DNA of 64,000 bases. Origin: Rutstroemia sp. NJR-2017a BVV2 (taxonomy: Eukaryota; Ascomycota; Leotiomycetes; Helotiales; Rutstroemiaceae). Shown piece after piece: positions 1-9,926 of this stretch (position 1 is the stretch's first letter; every line of letters begins with the position of its first letter). The notes beneath the pieces were generated by a model that did not search any database, was not told the origin of the DNA, and was given only the letters and a program-made list of their open reading frames with translations. The position numbers and the translations under genes are program-made. The DNA is taken from NCBI GenBank assembly GCA_002946415.1, contig NJPS01000076.1, positions 124,001-188,000 of the forward strand. Direction: 5' to 3'.

Positions 1-444
1 CTCATCTTCCTCACCCACCTCAACAACAACATCCACCTCCACACCGCCACCCACCTCGGCGCCGAAACCTGGCACGCCATCAACCAGAGCATCCCCTTCC
101 TCGGCAGCAGCATCTGGGCTCCATTTCCCTCTCTCCAGAAGAAGAAGAAGCCGAAAACGCGCTACCGCATATACCAATGCGGGGACCGGGTTGTGAGAGT
201 AAGGATGGATGACGACGGGAACCGGCAGGATGAGAAGAAAGATAAAGAGGAAGGAAAGGAGGAGAAAAGCCCTAGGGGCAAGAAAGAGAAGAGGAAAAAA
301 AAGAAGAAGAAGAATAGGGCGGAGGAGGAGGAGAGGAGGGGGATGGAGAAGGAGATCAAGGAGGGATCGTGGTTTGGGGGGTTAGGGTTGAGGTTTGGGA
401 GGGGGTTTGTGAGGGGGAAGAGGAATTTGGTGGAGGGGTCGTGA
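1..444 (+). CDS. 3' end of an unidentified gene, truncated by the window edge
   Basis: Frame 1 is open from the first base to a TGA at 442-444, so the window holds the last 147 codons of a gene that starts to the left. The first ~60 residues look like ordinary folded protein (a segment around HLGAETWHAINQSIPFLG). From about residue 75 the chain becomes a very charged Lys/Glu/Arg tract, including a run of six lysines near position 300, and it ends in a Gly/Arg-rich tail. I do not recognise the family. The basic tail could serve in nuclear localisation or RNA binding, but that is inference. The tail is purine-only DNA over long stretches, so part of it may be slippage-prone low-complexity sequence. 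Confidence 0.5.
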   Translation, partial: LIFLTHLNNNIHLHTATHLGAETWHAINQSIPFLGSSIWAPFPSLQKKKKPKTRYRIYQCGDRVVRVRMDDDGNRQDEKKDKEEGKEEKSPRGKKEKRKKKKKKNRAEEEERRGMEKEIKEGSWFGGLGLRFGRGFVRGKRNLVEGS

Positions 445-1025
445 ATTGAGTTGATTGGAGGCGGGGTTGGGGGCTCTGACTGGAATGGATGGTTGTTGGG
501 AATAAAATTGGGCGGGTGTGTCGAGCGGTGAGGTTATATAGTATAACTATATTTCGACAGCGAGTACAGCGAAGGAGAAAATAAAATGCAGCGTATATAC
601 TACAACTAATGAGAAGCTGTCTCGTTGGTCATCGTTGTCTGAAAGGGACTGCAGAATTCCCTACCGTCCAAGTCCACTTAGTGCCCTTACTATATATAGA
701 CTTTCACTTCCATTACCACAACCGAAGTCTCATGATATGCAGCCAATAATCTATCAGCGCAGCACAGGACAAATACAAGCCATCAGATAGACGCAACTTG
801 TCAAACACCAAGCATAAAAGCCACCTGACCATCACCATCTCTAATCATAGTGTGCATGAATTTTGCATTAACCACACACTGAACCCTTTCTCTCCTCACA
901 TTATAACAAAACCTAATATTCAATCGAACCACCCGTAATCCCAACAGCCTCATCCTTCCCTCTTGCTAACTCTATTGTCCCCAGCTAAGAATAATACAAT
1001 GATCAAACAAAATCGGCAGAGCGAG
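445..1025. other. Convergent intergenic region, no gene seen
   Basis: This is the 3' flank shared by the left-edge gene and the UBC-domain gene. It is AT-rich with no ORF of coding character. Confidence 0.5.
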
Positions 1026-4000
1026 CTACATAGTATGCGCTCGCGGCCGATGAAATCTCCACGAAAGCTCGATCTCATGTTCGTGATATTCGTCATTTCC
1101 ATGATCTCCAGCATCTCCATAATCTCCAGCGTTCCCACGATCTCTTGAATTTTTAGATCTCCTGCAATCACCCCGCCTCCTGAATTTTCCCCGTCCTCTG
1201 AATTTCCCCCGTCTTCCGAACTTTCGCTTGTTCCCGCCCCGTCCGTCTTGTCCATCGAACACAATATCATTCTGCCACTGCTCGAAATAGTCTCTCCCTC
1301 CCTCACGCCTCTCATACAAAACACCTTTATCATTTTCTCCAACTCTCTCACGACAGCAATCTCCTCCGCGCGTCTCCTCTTCTAACTCCGGACCGTTCCA
1401 GGGTTTTAGCCCCTGTGAATAATTCTCCCCATCATCACCTCTCCCCTCAACTTTCTCCAACCAATCAAATACTTTATTCTTGCCTTTCCCACTGATTTCC
1501 TCTAGCTTCAGAATCAAGCCCTGACACTCATCCGAAAGCTCATTGAATGACAGCGGTAAACACGGTAGGACAGAATCCCGCTGCGAAGTTGAAATTAAAG
1601 TCGGATACCATTTATATGGACAAGGACCATCTGTAATTTGTTCCTCCGGGTCTCGAGGTGCTACCTTTTCTTGGAAATATCTGCTATTAATCCAGAATTC
1701 TGAATGAATTGCGTGGTAGATATGTGATAGGATATCGCCCTTTGAGATGTCGATTCTCTGGCCTAGGGTCCTTACATTTCTAAGACTGACAACCTCCGAC
1801 TCTTTTCCTTTGGACTTCTTGTTGGGAGTGTTGTTCTGAGCTATACGTGCTCTTTCTATGGCGTGAGACCAGAATTCCAACTCCAGATGACCGTAGAGTA
1901 GCGTGAGCATATCTTCTCTGGTCATGTCTGTATCAAGTCTGTAGCCTAAGCCCATGGAGTTGAGTTGCAAAGACTGAAGTAGCGGGTTGCTTTCAAACCA
2001 CCTGGAGATGATATCGATTACTTCCAATCCAAAGCAGCGCCAATATAGCTGTACGATCTCCTTCCATGTGCCATCATCATATGTGAGCCAGAAGTTGATA
2101 GCGTGGATGAACGTTTTGAATTGGTTGAGATGGACGAAGGCGCAATTGAATGAGTATTTTTGTCCAATTACTTCCCTTTCAAGCAACTCAAACAGTTGGA
2201 GAAAACCAAGTTTTTTGGGACACCACGTATGTCGTGCAACAACTATCCGCGCATATTTCAGGTCAGAGCCAGATACCCAAAGCTGTATAGTGATCTTGAT
2301 AGAGATACTGACTTAAGTCTCCGTGCCAGTTGGTCCTCATCCCTGGATTAATCTTATCCCACTGGATCATATCCTTACTATCTTCTTGCGCAAGCGCTAC
2401 CATTGGTGGTGAAGCTGGAAAGTGCTCGTTGATCAATATATCGAAGCTATGATTCATTAAGCAACTCGCAAAATCTCAGATCCTCATACTTATCCACTTA
2501 CATAACTAGAATAGAGCGTCAGTAACCACATCGTGCAAAACATTCCCCAGGAAGAACAGGGAGCGATAAGGGCCAAAACGAAACGAATTAGAATTAATGA
2601 AACCCATACTCACACAACCCTCCGGCAAAGGGAGATTCTCGGTTGCCAACCATCAATGCCTGTATCAACCCAAGACTAGACACCATGGGGGTTAGTGGAA
2701 GACGGTAACCTCTCGCCCTGCCATACCACCAAGTACTTACCGTTTCATCGATGCTTTCACAAAGACACCCGGAGGCAAGTAGACGCCCATACCACGAATA
2801 CTATCCAAGATCAGGCCTGTACGCTTCAGTTGGGCGTCCTTCATATTTGGACATCTATTACTGCGTCCACGAAACCAATGGTTTTCAATGATATCGTCAT
2901 CCCAGGAGAATTGATGACCCAGGGCCATTCGCCTAAAGAGGCTTCAGAGTCTTCGATGACCATAGGCACATTTGTAGTCAAAACTTGTTTATACAATTCA
3001 TCAACCATCTGTCGCTCTGGAAGCGCCTTGTCCCAGCGAAGCTGCGAAACACTTTGGCGATGTTCATCATAGAACAAAAGTTCCTTGTATAACCTTTCGA
3101 TATTACTGACTAGACGATTTGTCAGGTATTCCTCGAAGGCATCCGGATCTATCGCAAAAGTAACTGGTGATAGTAGACCGCCTCTATATGATGTTCTCAG
3201 TCGAGGCTCAAAGATGAGCTCCCTCAGAAGCGAATCTCCCGCCACTACTGTCAAGTACTGAATAATTGAAGAGTAGTAAGTCTCAGATCTCCCGAACTTC
3301 GCTGCGCAAGCACTCTCCAAAACTCCTTCCATGTAGGAGAGGACAGAACTCAAACGCAGTATGGAAATCTCCACGGGATTTTCTTGACGAACTGATGGCC
3401 TAGCATCAATCAAGTCTTCTAAAAGCTGGAGAAGTAATTCGAGCTTGTAACCGCGTGGGCCTGTTACAAGAAAGTCCCAGTCGACCTCAGATTTTACCTT
3501 AAACAATGATTCTCCGTGAGAGATTTGCCTGAAGTGAAGCTCCATCCTCAGTAAAACACACCACAAAGCAAAAAGTCTTGGAACATCTCCCTCATAAGGA
3601 TCAGAAGACAAGATATGGAGGCAGAAACCAAAATGATCTGTCGACCTGATGAGGCAGCCGCGCTGACTTGGTACCGCTATACAAAAGCAAGCGCCGGTCG
3701 ATTTTCCACAACTCTGACAGCGTATTTTCAAAATTGATCGGCTCGCTGAAGTAATGGAGTACCTATCGTTAGCAACCCATAGGCCAATTTCATCGTCCGC
3801 GGTAGGCAAGACGAGACGTTTATCGCAGTGCTGACACTTAGCTTGAGAAAACCGATCATAGAGTTCTGTGAGGGCCGTGAAATCAATAACAATGTTTTCC
3901 TTGTATGTCTGACAAGCTCGGAGTAGTGGAGTAACCATATCTGTTGATTGCACGGGGGTTGCGTAGGTTATGTTCGGCCGACCTGGGAATGCTCGGAAGT

Positions 4001-4629
4001 ATTAATACGTGAAATGGAAAAGTTGAAGTAAGTTGATAGCATATTAGAAGGCTAAGATTTGTTGATGCTACAATCGAGCAGTAAAAGTAAATAAATGAAG
4101 GCATGCTTGGATACCAAGTAACATTTGCCGCTTGGTAAACAGATGAATTCGAAGACGGAAGGCACGAAGAACTTCAACGATGTCTTTCAGACAAGCACTT
4201 GCATGTTTGGAAGCAGAACGGAAGTAGAGTGGAAGCAGCGAGTATGCGTCGGTGAACAGAACTTCTTCTCTTCTCATCTCCTCTATCTGTGAAGGGGGAT
4301 CGGACGTTGACTTCGAATCCAGACATCGACGTCTCCGTCCTGAATCGTTGGTGAGAAGTATTTTTCCATCGTTATGAGACGCGGCAAGTGAGAGTATCAT
4401 CATCAATACCCATATCGTGGGGCAACCAATGAAGAGAAGAGACGACTATTTCCAAGCACTTCTGGCACGCCTCAAAGACGGTGAACTTGTGGAGGTTGTG
4501 TAGTGAATCATCCGGATCATTTTGCTGGTGAACACAGGGAATAGCACCGCGGCTCATCCTCGGAATGGGGACACTGTCTATTGCATGAAGATGAAACTCA
4601 TGAGGGGAACATGGGGAGCTTGATGTCAT
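1026..4629 (-). CDS. Large protein with an E2-like (UBC fold) module, 8 exons
   Basis: Exon model (minus): 4629-4410, 4339-4115, 3982-2995, 2932-2741, 2675-2614, 2505-2502, 2446-2379, 2311-1026. All phases join, giving 1014 residues. Two CxxC pairs (about residues 198/201 and 237/240) suggest a zinc ribbon. Residues ~525-583 match the N-terminal half of ubiquitin-conjugating domains: LPPGVFVK, then SPFAGGLFIFDI, then FPASPP, equivalent to the usual G-x-F-x-F-D-I and YPxxPP core. I see no clear FNPN or catalytic-cysteine segment afterwards, so the module may be a pseudo-E2. The last ~90 residues are Arg/Gly-rich. The 4-nt exon is needed to keep frame and complete the FIFDI strand. The junction 2378/2312 is the least certain; reading through it adds 22 codons but then fails to reach the downstream frame. 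E2-like identity is family knowledge; inactivity is inference. Confidence 0.7.
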
Positions 4630-4914
4630 ATGATTCGCAAATATTTTAGGCCAGTCGAAACCCAAGGAATAATTGGGCGGAGTTGGGACGGTTGGGTGAG
4701 TTGGGCGAGTTCGATGAAGGAGGGGTGTGTGAGAGGGGAGGGGCTTGTGAGGGGAGAAGATGAGTCGACGATGAACTGTCGGGGTCGGGGCAAGTCATGC
4801 AAGGAACAACACCGTAGCCGAGAGAATCGATGGAAGTTGGTCCGAGCACCGACACGTCTTCACCGCTAACAGTCGATCGAATGGAATCGGAGAGATAAAA
4901 CAGAAACAACCCAC

Positions 4915-4944
4915 CTTTCGTACCCTTTCGTACCCTTTCGTACA
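4915..4944. repeat. Three tandem copies of a 10-bp unit in a divergent promoter
   Basis: The unit ctttcgtacc occurs at 4915, 4925 and 4935 (the last copy ends in a). It lies between the divergently transcribed UBC-domain gene (start 4629) and DUF1772 gene (start 5070), about 125 bp before the latter. It may be a protein-binding repeat or simple slippage. Confidence 0.8.
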
Positions 4945-5030
4945 TAACACCGTGCTGTGCATACATACATATTATTCGCATTACCCTACCATCTGCACCT
5001 ACATAATTCCGTTCTGACTGTACCCCTCAA

Positions 5031-5050
5031 TCATCATCATCATCATCATC
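5031..5050. repeat. TCA microsatellite in the 5' leader of the DUF1772 gene
   Basis: About 6.7 copies of TCA end 20 bases before the ATG at 5070, so the tract is probably transcribed in the 5' UTR. Confidence 0.75.
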
Positions 5051-5069
5051 GCCGTCGGAAACAGCCAAA

Positions 5070-5747
5070 ATGCCTTTCATGTCGAAATCTTCTCCTTCTA
5101 CTTCCACCTTTGGGGGCTTCTCTCCTATGAACGACATTAAGCTGCCCATCCGAGTGGCGCAATGCGTTGGAATCACCACTGCAGCCGCCCTTGCAGGAGC
5201 CAACCTATCAATCTCCTTCACTACCGTCCCTCGACTTCTCGAATCACCCCCTCACCTACTCCTTAAGCAATGGAGCAACCTTTTCAACCAAGGAAAGGCC
5301 TTTTTCCCGGTCGCCTCGCTCATTTCCGCCGGGTCATTCTTGTTCCTCGCATACAAGGAGACCGACAAGCTCAAGCTTAAGAGCTGGGCCGCCGCAGGTG
5401 CGCTAAGTGCAGGAATTGTTCCATACACTTTCTTGACGATGATGTACACCAACCGCAAGTTACTAGGCAAACTCGACGAGGCACAAGGAATGGTATACTC
5501 TGACCGTGAGTGGGATGACGAAGCATCTGGCGGATCGGGCAGAAAGCACAAGAGTTCGCGCTCCAAGACCGAGCGCAGTTCAAAGAAGAGCTCCTCTTCA
5601 AGAAAACACAGCAGCAAGGAGGTAGAAGAGGAGGAGGATCACAGATCGGCCCATGAGTTGGTTGACCGATGGGCTGTCCTCAACTTGGGACGGGGTTTGA
5701 TGCTTCTCGCCGCATCTGCTATCGGAGCATACACCATTGTCAGGTAG
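5070..5747 (+). CDS. DUF1772 (anthrone oxygenase-like fold) membrane protein
   Basis: A single-exon ORF of 225 residues. The N-terminal helix after residue 28 (VAQCVGITTAAALAGANLSI), helices near residues 75-95 and 105-125, and a final helix at ~205-222 (LMLLAASAIGAYTIV) follow the four-helix DUF1772 plan. The motif VPRLLE followed by LLKQW is typical of this family, which includes the anthrone oxygenases of aromatic polyketide pathways. There is no polyketide synthase nearby, so that activity should not be assumed. Between helices 3 and 4 sits a Ser/Lys/Glu-rich insertion of about 40 residues (155-193) that ordinary family members lack; it is likely cytosolic and disordered. ATG 5070 is the first start after an AT-rich leader. 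Confidence 0.75.
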   Translation: MPFMSKSSPSTSTFGGFSPMNDIKLPIRVAQCVGITTAAALAGANLSISFTTVPRLLESPPHLLLKQWSNLFNQGKAFFPVASLISAGSFLFLAYKETDKLKLKSWAAAGALSAGIVPYTFLTMMYTNRKLLGKLDEAQGMVYSDREWDDEASGGSGRKHKSSRSKTERSSKKSSSSRKHSSKEVEEEEDHRSAHELVDRWAVLNLGRGLMLLAASAIGAYTIVR

Positions 5748-6802
5748 AAGGATGCTATGCACACTCGATTTCGGCTCATTCGCGATGTTGATTTCGGAAT
5801 TTACGACAATTTTCTTACGACTTCTACGAAAGAACCGAGACGCACGAATATCTATGGGCACATTTTTTTGGGAGGGGATAGTATACATGGTGGCAGGTTA
5901 CGTACGACCTTGGATATGGGAGTCTGAAAAACGCTACTTGAAGGATTACAGAACGAACGCTGCTCAATCAGTCACTTGCGCGGATGAGGAACAATGATTT
6001 ATGATTGCCAGAGAAAACGAGGAAGAAGAAAAACAATACAAATCCCATTAGGCTCATTTTGAGATTTCTTAGGCCATTGTGGCTGGCTCGACTGAGATCA
6101 CGATGGCCAGTTTGAGTCATGCTATTCAAGAAGTGACCTGCTTGCACTAGATATGTGAAAATTACACATGTTTATTATGCACACGAGAAGTTTATCATCA
6201 AGCATAAGTTATATGCAGACCAGTAAGTTGCGCGCACAAATGCAGGATTTATTGGTCAGAGAAATCGAAAGGATCGCAATTCCGTCAAAAATTGGAATTG
6301 GCCATGTCCTGATCCCGAATTTCCAAGTATAAAAGATCCGAGGCTGGTACGCGTTCGGCGGCGAATGGGACTGGGTCCATGTGATTCTCATTGGCGATCA
6401 TGCCCGCCTTTCAACTGGCGCAGGGCACGATCCAGCGATCCCCCGTTTTTAAGCCTATGACATAGTTCGTTCGTGTTGCTGCGGGAATGACGACACTCCT
6501 TACAAAGAGCTTCCCCAACTGCATCGAGCTCAACATCCAATGACAATACCTGAAAGACTGTAAGTACGCAGTGTGTAATATTTTTTCGAGATCCTCGATT
6601 GGAGATCCAGCGTAAGTGGAGGTAAAGCTACGTAGGTAGATTTTAAATAAAGAAATCGTGAAAATTTGAGGTGCAAATATATAGCTTGCTTCCCCTCCCC
6701 TCCCCATTAACTTCTGCTTTTGCTTCATACTGTACCATCTTGACTATTCTCTCTAATTTTCCTCTTAATACTACCAAACAACCCTTCCTCATAATTGCAA
6801 TC
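5748..6802. other. Intergenic, about 1.05 kb, no gene seen
   Basis: ORFs here are short and lack coding character. A CT-rich stretch at about 6690-6710 just before the next start looks like a fungal core-promoter pyrimidine tract. Confidence 0.5.
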
Positions 6803-8097
6803 ATGATTGCTTCAAGAACAGCAGCAACAAGAGCGGCAGCACGCACGCTTCGTGCTCCGATTCGTGCCCCTAGACAAGCCCGGTTTGCGTCTACCACACA
6901 AGGTGAAGCCGCCAAAGCTGGTGGTGCTTCGGGATTCGCAGCTGGTGTTGCTGGTGGAGCTACAGTTTTCCTTGTACGTTCATCTATACTTCTATGTTCC
7001 CATTTCTATAGTAGAATTGCTTCCCATATTAGTCTCACCAGTTCTAACACAACATGCAGGCAGGATACACATATTACTACTTCTCCGGGGCTAAGACCCT
7101 CGTAAACTCTTACTCCGCCACCAAATCTCAATTCCAGAAAGCCACAAAATCGATACAAGAAAAAGCTCCCGAGCCTAACCAAGCCATTGCATGGCTCCGC
7201 AATGCCGCCTCATCCTATGCTGCCTTCATCCCCGGCGCACAATCATATATCGACACAGCATTCGACGACCTTGAGAAAGTGCAAAAGAAGCACGGTCCCG
7301 AAGTTGAGAAGATCGTCAACCAAACCTACGCCGAACTGAAAAATGTCGGTAAGAATGGCGGCATGGACATGCAAACTGCTGCGCAGTCATACAACATTAT
7401 CCAGAAAGCACTGAGGGATATTGGCGAGTTGGCTAAGGACAGCGCCAGTGATTTGTTGGACAACCACCCCCAGATTAAGGAGAAGTTCGGTGGGAACTTG
7501 GATCAGTTGAAGCAGATGGCGGATAACTATGGACCGGAGGCGAAGAAGGAGGTTGAGGATACCATGAGACAGATTCAGGATATCTTCAAGGGAGGTATGG
7601 GTGTTGGAGCTGTCAACCAAGCCAGGAAACTCATTCAAGAGAAGAGCGATAAAGTCAAGGGAATGGGAGAGCAGGCCTGGAAGAAGGGTTTAGAGGAGTG
7701 GAAGCCCTACCTCGACAAGAGCCCCAAGGTCAAGGAGATTGTCGAGAAGAACGCCGATTCTCTCAAGTCCGGAAACGTCAAGGAGATCTTTGATCAAGTA
7801 AGGTCAGCAATCGACTCCGGTAGCACAGACGATTTGGAGAAGTACATCAAGGATGCTGCCGAGAAGGCGAAGAACTCGGGCACGGGACAGAACATCCAGC
7901 AGTACGCTCAGATGGTACCGGGCGGTGATCAGATGTGGGAAAAGCTGCAGCAATTGCAACAAGTGGCGCAAGATCACGGTGATGAGTTCCAGGGTTTGGT
8001 AAAGGGTGCTTATGACGATATCTCGCAGGTACTGCAGAAGAGGATCGCGGAGGCGGAGAAGTTGAAGGATAAGGCGGCGCGGGATGCGAAGAGATAA
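6803..8097 (+). CDS. Predicted mitochondrial single-pass helical protein
   Basis: Exons 6803-6973 and 7060-8097 join in phase 0 across an 86-bp intron (GTACGT...TGCAG), giving 402 residues. The first ~30 residues are Arg/Ala-rich without acids (MIASRTAATRAAARTLRAP), a classic mitochondrial presequence ending near RFAS. A Gly/Ala-rich membrane segment follows (about residues 44-68, interrupted by the intron, GFAAGVAGGATVFLAGYTYY). The remaining ~330 residues are almost entirely amphipathic, Lys/Glu-rich helix with heptad-like repeats, resembling apolipoprotein or LEA-type helices. I do not recognise a named family. The layout (matrix presequence, one inner-membrane anchor, long helical domain) suggests an inner-membrane protein with a long coiled or lipid-associated domain; this is inference. 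Confidence 0.75.
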
Positions 8098-8401
8098 ATG
8101 TACCATATAGTAATTGTATAATCAAAAAGCATTTTCTACATACCTATGCGTTCCTCCCTTGCGTCGCTGTTGTCCCACTAGTTGCAGACAATTGTACTAA
8201 TTGCATCAAGCGGCACTTTCAAAAGTATATTTCGTCTGGTTATGAAAGACAAGTACGTCAAAAGAAAGTTAATTATTACCTGCACATAGGATTGAGCTTC
8301 TCAAAGCCAACCCGTACGCATCACACAGCTTAGTTCCTATCACCAAGAACTCCGCTACATCGAGCTTCTCCAGTAAAAATATCCTGTCACTGCAGGGCAT
8401 C

Positions 8402-9500
8402 ATGGCTGCGGCAAGCAAAGATGATTATCCCCTGAAGCGAAGCTTCCTGGGTGCTTCCCGGTGCGTAGATCAATACCTTTTCCTAACGCCCAGTGTACTG
8501 ACTACTCCATCGTATCAGCCTGTATTTCACGCACTGGCTGTGGGAAAAATTGCTCGGGCATCTCCTACATCCAAGTGTACCAAGGAAAAATAATATGAAA
8601 GTTGCAGATATAGCCTGCGGTAGTGGGTAAGTCGTTGCTGACTCTGCTGTTCTTCCTTGATGTTCCTCTATGCGCTTCTAGTTATCACAAAACGGGTGAT
8701 AACAATCCTTACAGAATATGGCTACTGGATTTAGCCAAAGAGCTTTCGAAATCGAACATCTCGGCGCAGCTAGACGGCTTCGATATCTCAACAAAGATGT
8801 ATCCTCCACCCCGTTCCTTGCCAGCCAATGTCAAATTAGATACCCTCGATATATTTCAGCCCATCCCCGAGGCTCTGCGAGAACAGTATGACGTGGTTCG
8901 TATAAGACTCCTCTGTCTCGTTATCCCGAACGGCGATCCAAGACCAGTGCTGGACAGTGTTCTCACGCTATTGAGTACGTCTCACAGTTATGGAACTCCA
9001 ACATACACTGCTGACAGACAATAGAACCTGGCGGGTACATCCAATGGGACGATAGCGACTTCAGCAATATCTACTGCCCATCCAGTAACCCCGAACTCTC
9101 GTGCACGAATCTCGAGAAGATGAGGGAATGGGTGTACAAAGTGCCTCTTGGTAGACTTGGCGGGATTTCCAACTTCAAGTGAGTAGCCTACTATATCTTC
9201 CAAAGACAAGCGCAGAAACTGACACAGCGTAGATGGATCCGCGAACTGGGAAAGATCTTTCAATCTCGGGACATAGTCGTACTCCAGGACGACGTATTTG
9301 CTCAGGACGACGACATTACATACGCGCATGCCTGGACTACAATGCACATGATGGGCTTGGGAGAATTGGTAACTGCATCGGGAGAAGGGTCGAAAGAGGT
9401 GCATGAGCTACTTGAACGGGCTGCCGGAGAGGTTCGCCAAGGTGGTGCCTTCAATATAGATCTTGTGAGTGTGGTCGGTAGGAAAGCTGGCAGTATTTAG
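8402..9500 (+). CDS. SAM-dependent methyltransferase, LaeA/UbiE-like class I
   Basis: Exons 8402-8460, 8519-8626, 8715-8974, 9025-9178 and 9233-9500 join in phase to give 282 residues. Motif I is VADIACGSGIWLLDLA (about residues 47-62), which only appears when the 8627-8714 intron is removed; the acidic motif II is LDGFDIS; the post-II region is VVRIRLLCLVI; and LLKPGGYIQWDD is the canonical post-I strand/turn. This is the Rossmann methyltransferase layout of fungal TAM/LaeA-like enzymes, which methylate small molecules or act as regulators; the substrate cannot be read from sequence. It stands alone between housekeeping genes. The length suits the family and the C-terminus (GGAFNIDLVSVVGRK) matches the usual last strand. 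Confidence 0.85.
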
Positions 9501-9926
9501 TTCTTCCAGATGGTGTAGGCTAGATGCAAATGAAGGCTGCTGTTGCTAGGGCGCTGTTGCATCAGAGGTTTACAGAATGGAACACTTCATCAATGGCTTT
9601 GAAGAATTGGAGATACAATCATTCAAATTTGTGCCTCTAATCCAGAATGGATCCTAATTTGAAGAAAAGAGTTCGGTTCCGAATTTGAGTAGAATCTTTT
9701 CGTTTGTGGTCCTAAGTTCCTGTAGGTAACACAAGCCTAACCTACAAGCTGTTCCCCGCCTATCAACCCCATAAATTCGCGGTCCTTCTATTACGTCAGC
9801 CACTTTACACCAGGCGCGTCTCCCTATCGCGTCTCTTAAACACGACCTCAAATTATAATCGAGTAAACCAATTGAACTATCTAATCATCCCCAACCAACC
9901 CCGAAGCAACGGAGAGAAATGCCACT
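9501..9926 (+). promoter_or_regulatory. Intergenic region carrying the msh3 promoter
   Basis: No gene is seen. The octamer CGCGTCTC occurs twice, at 9815-9822 and 9828-9835, about 100 bp before the msh3 start. It contains CGCGT, the core of MluI cell-cycle boxes (ACGCGT), but the flanking base differs, so the assignment is tentative. Confidence 0.4.

Noticed and set aside
2312..2378. Reading straight through this 67-bp intron in the UBC-domain gene
   Set aside because: The open frame ends soon after and cannot join the long downstream exon, whereas the GTAAGG...TTAAG intron joins it in phase.
7387..8125. Antisense ORFs opposite the mitochondrial protein
   Set aside because: Leucine-rich shadows of a Lys/Glu-rich helix; no independent signals.
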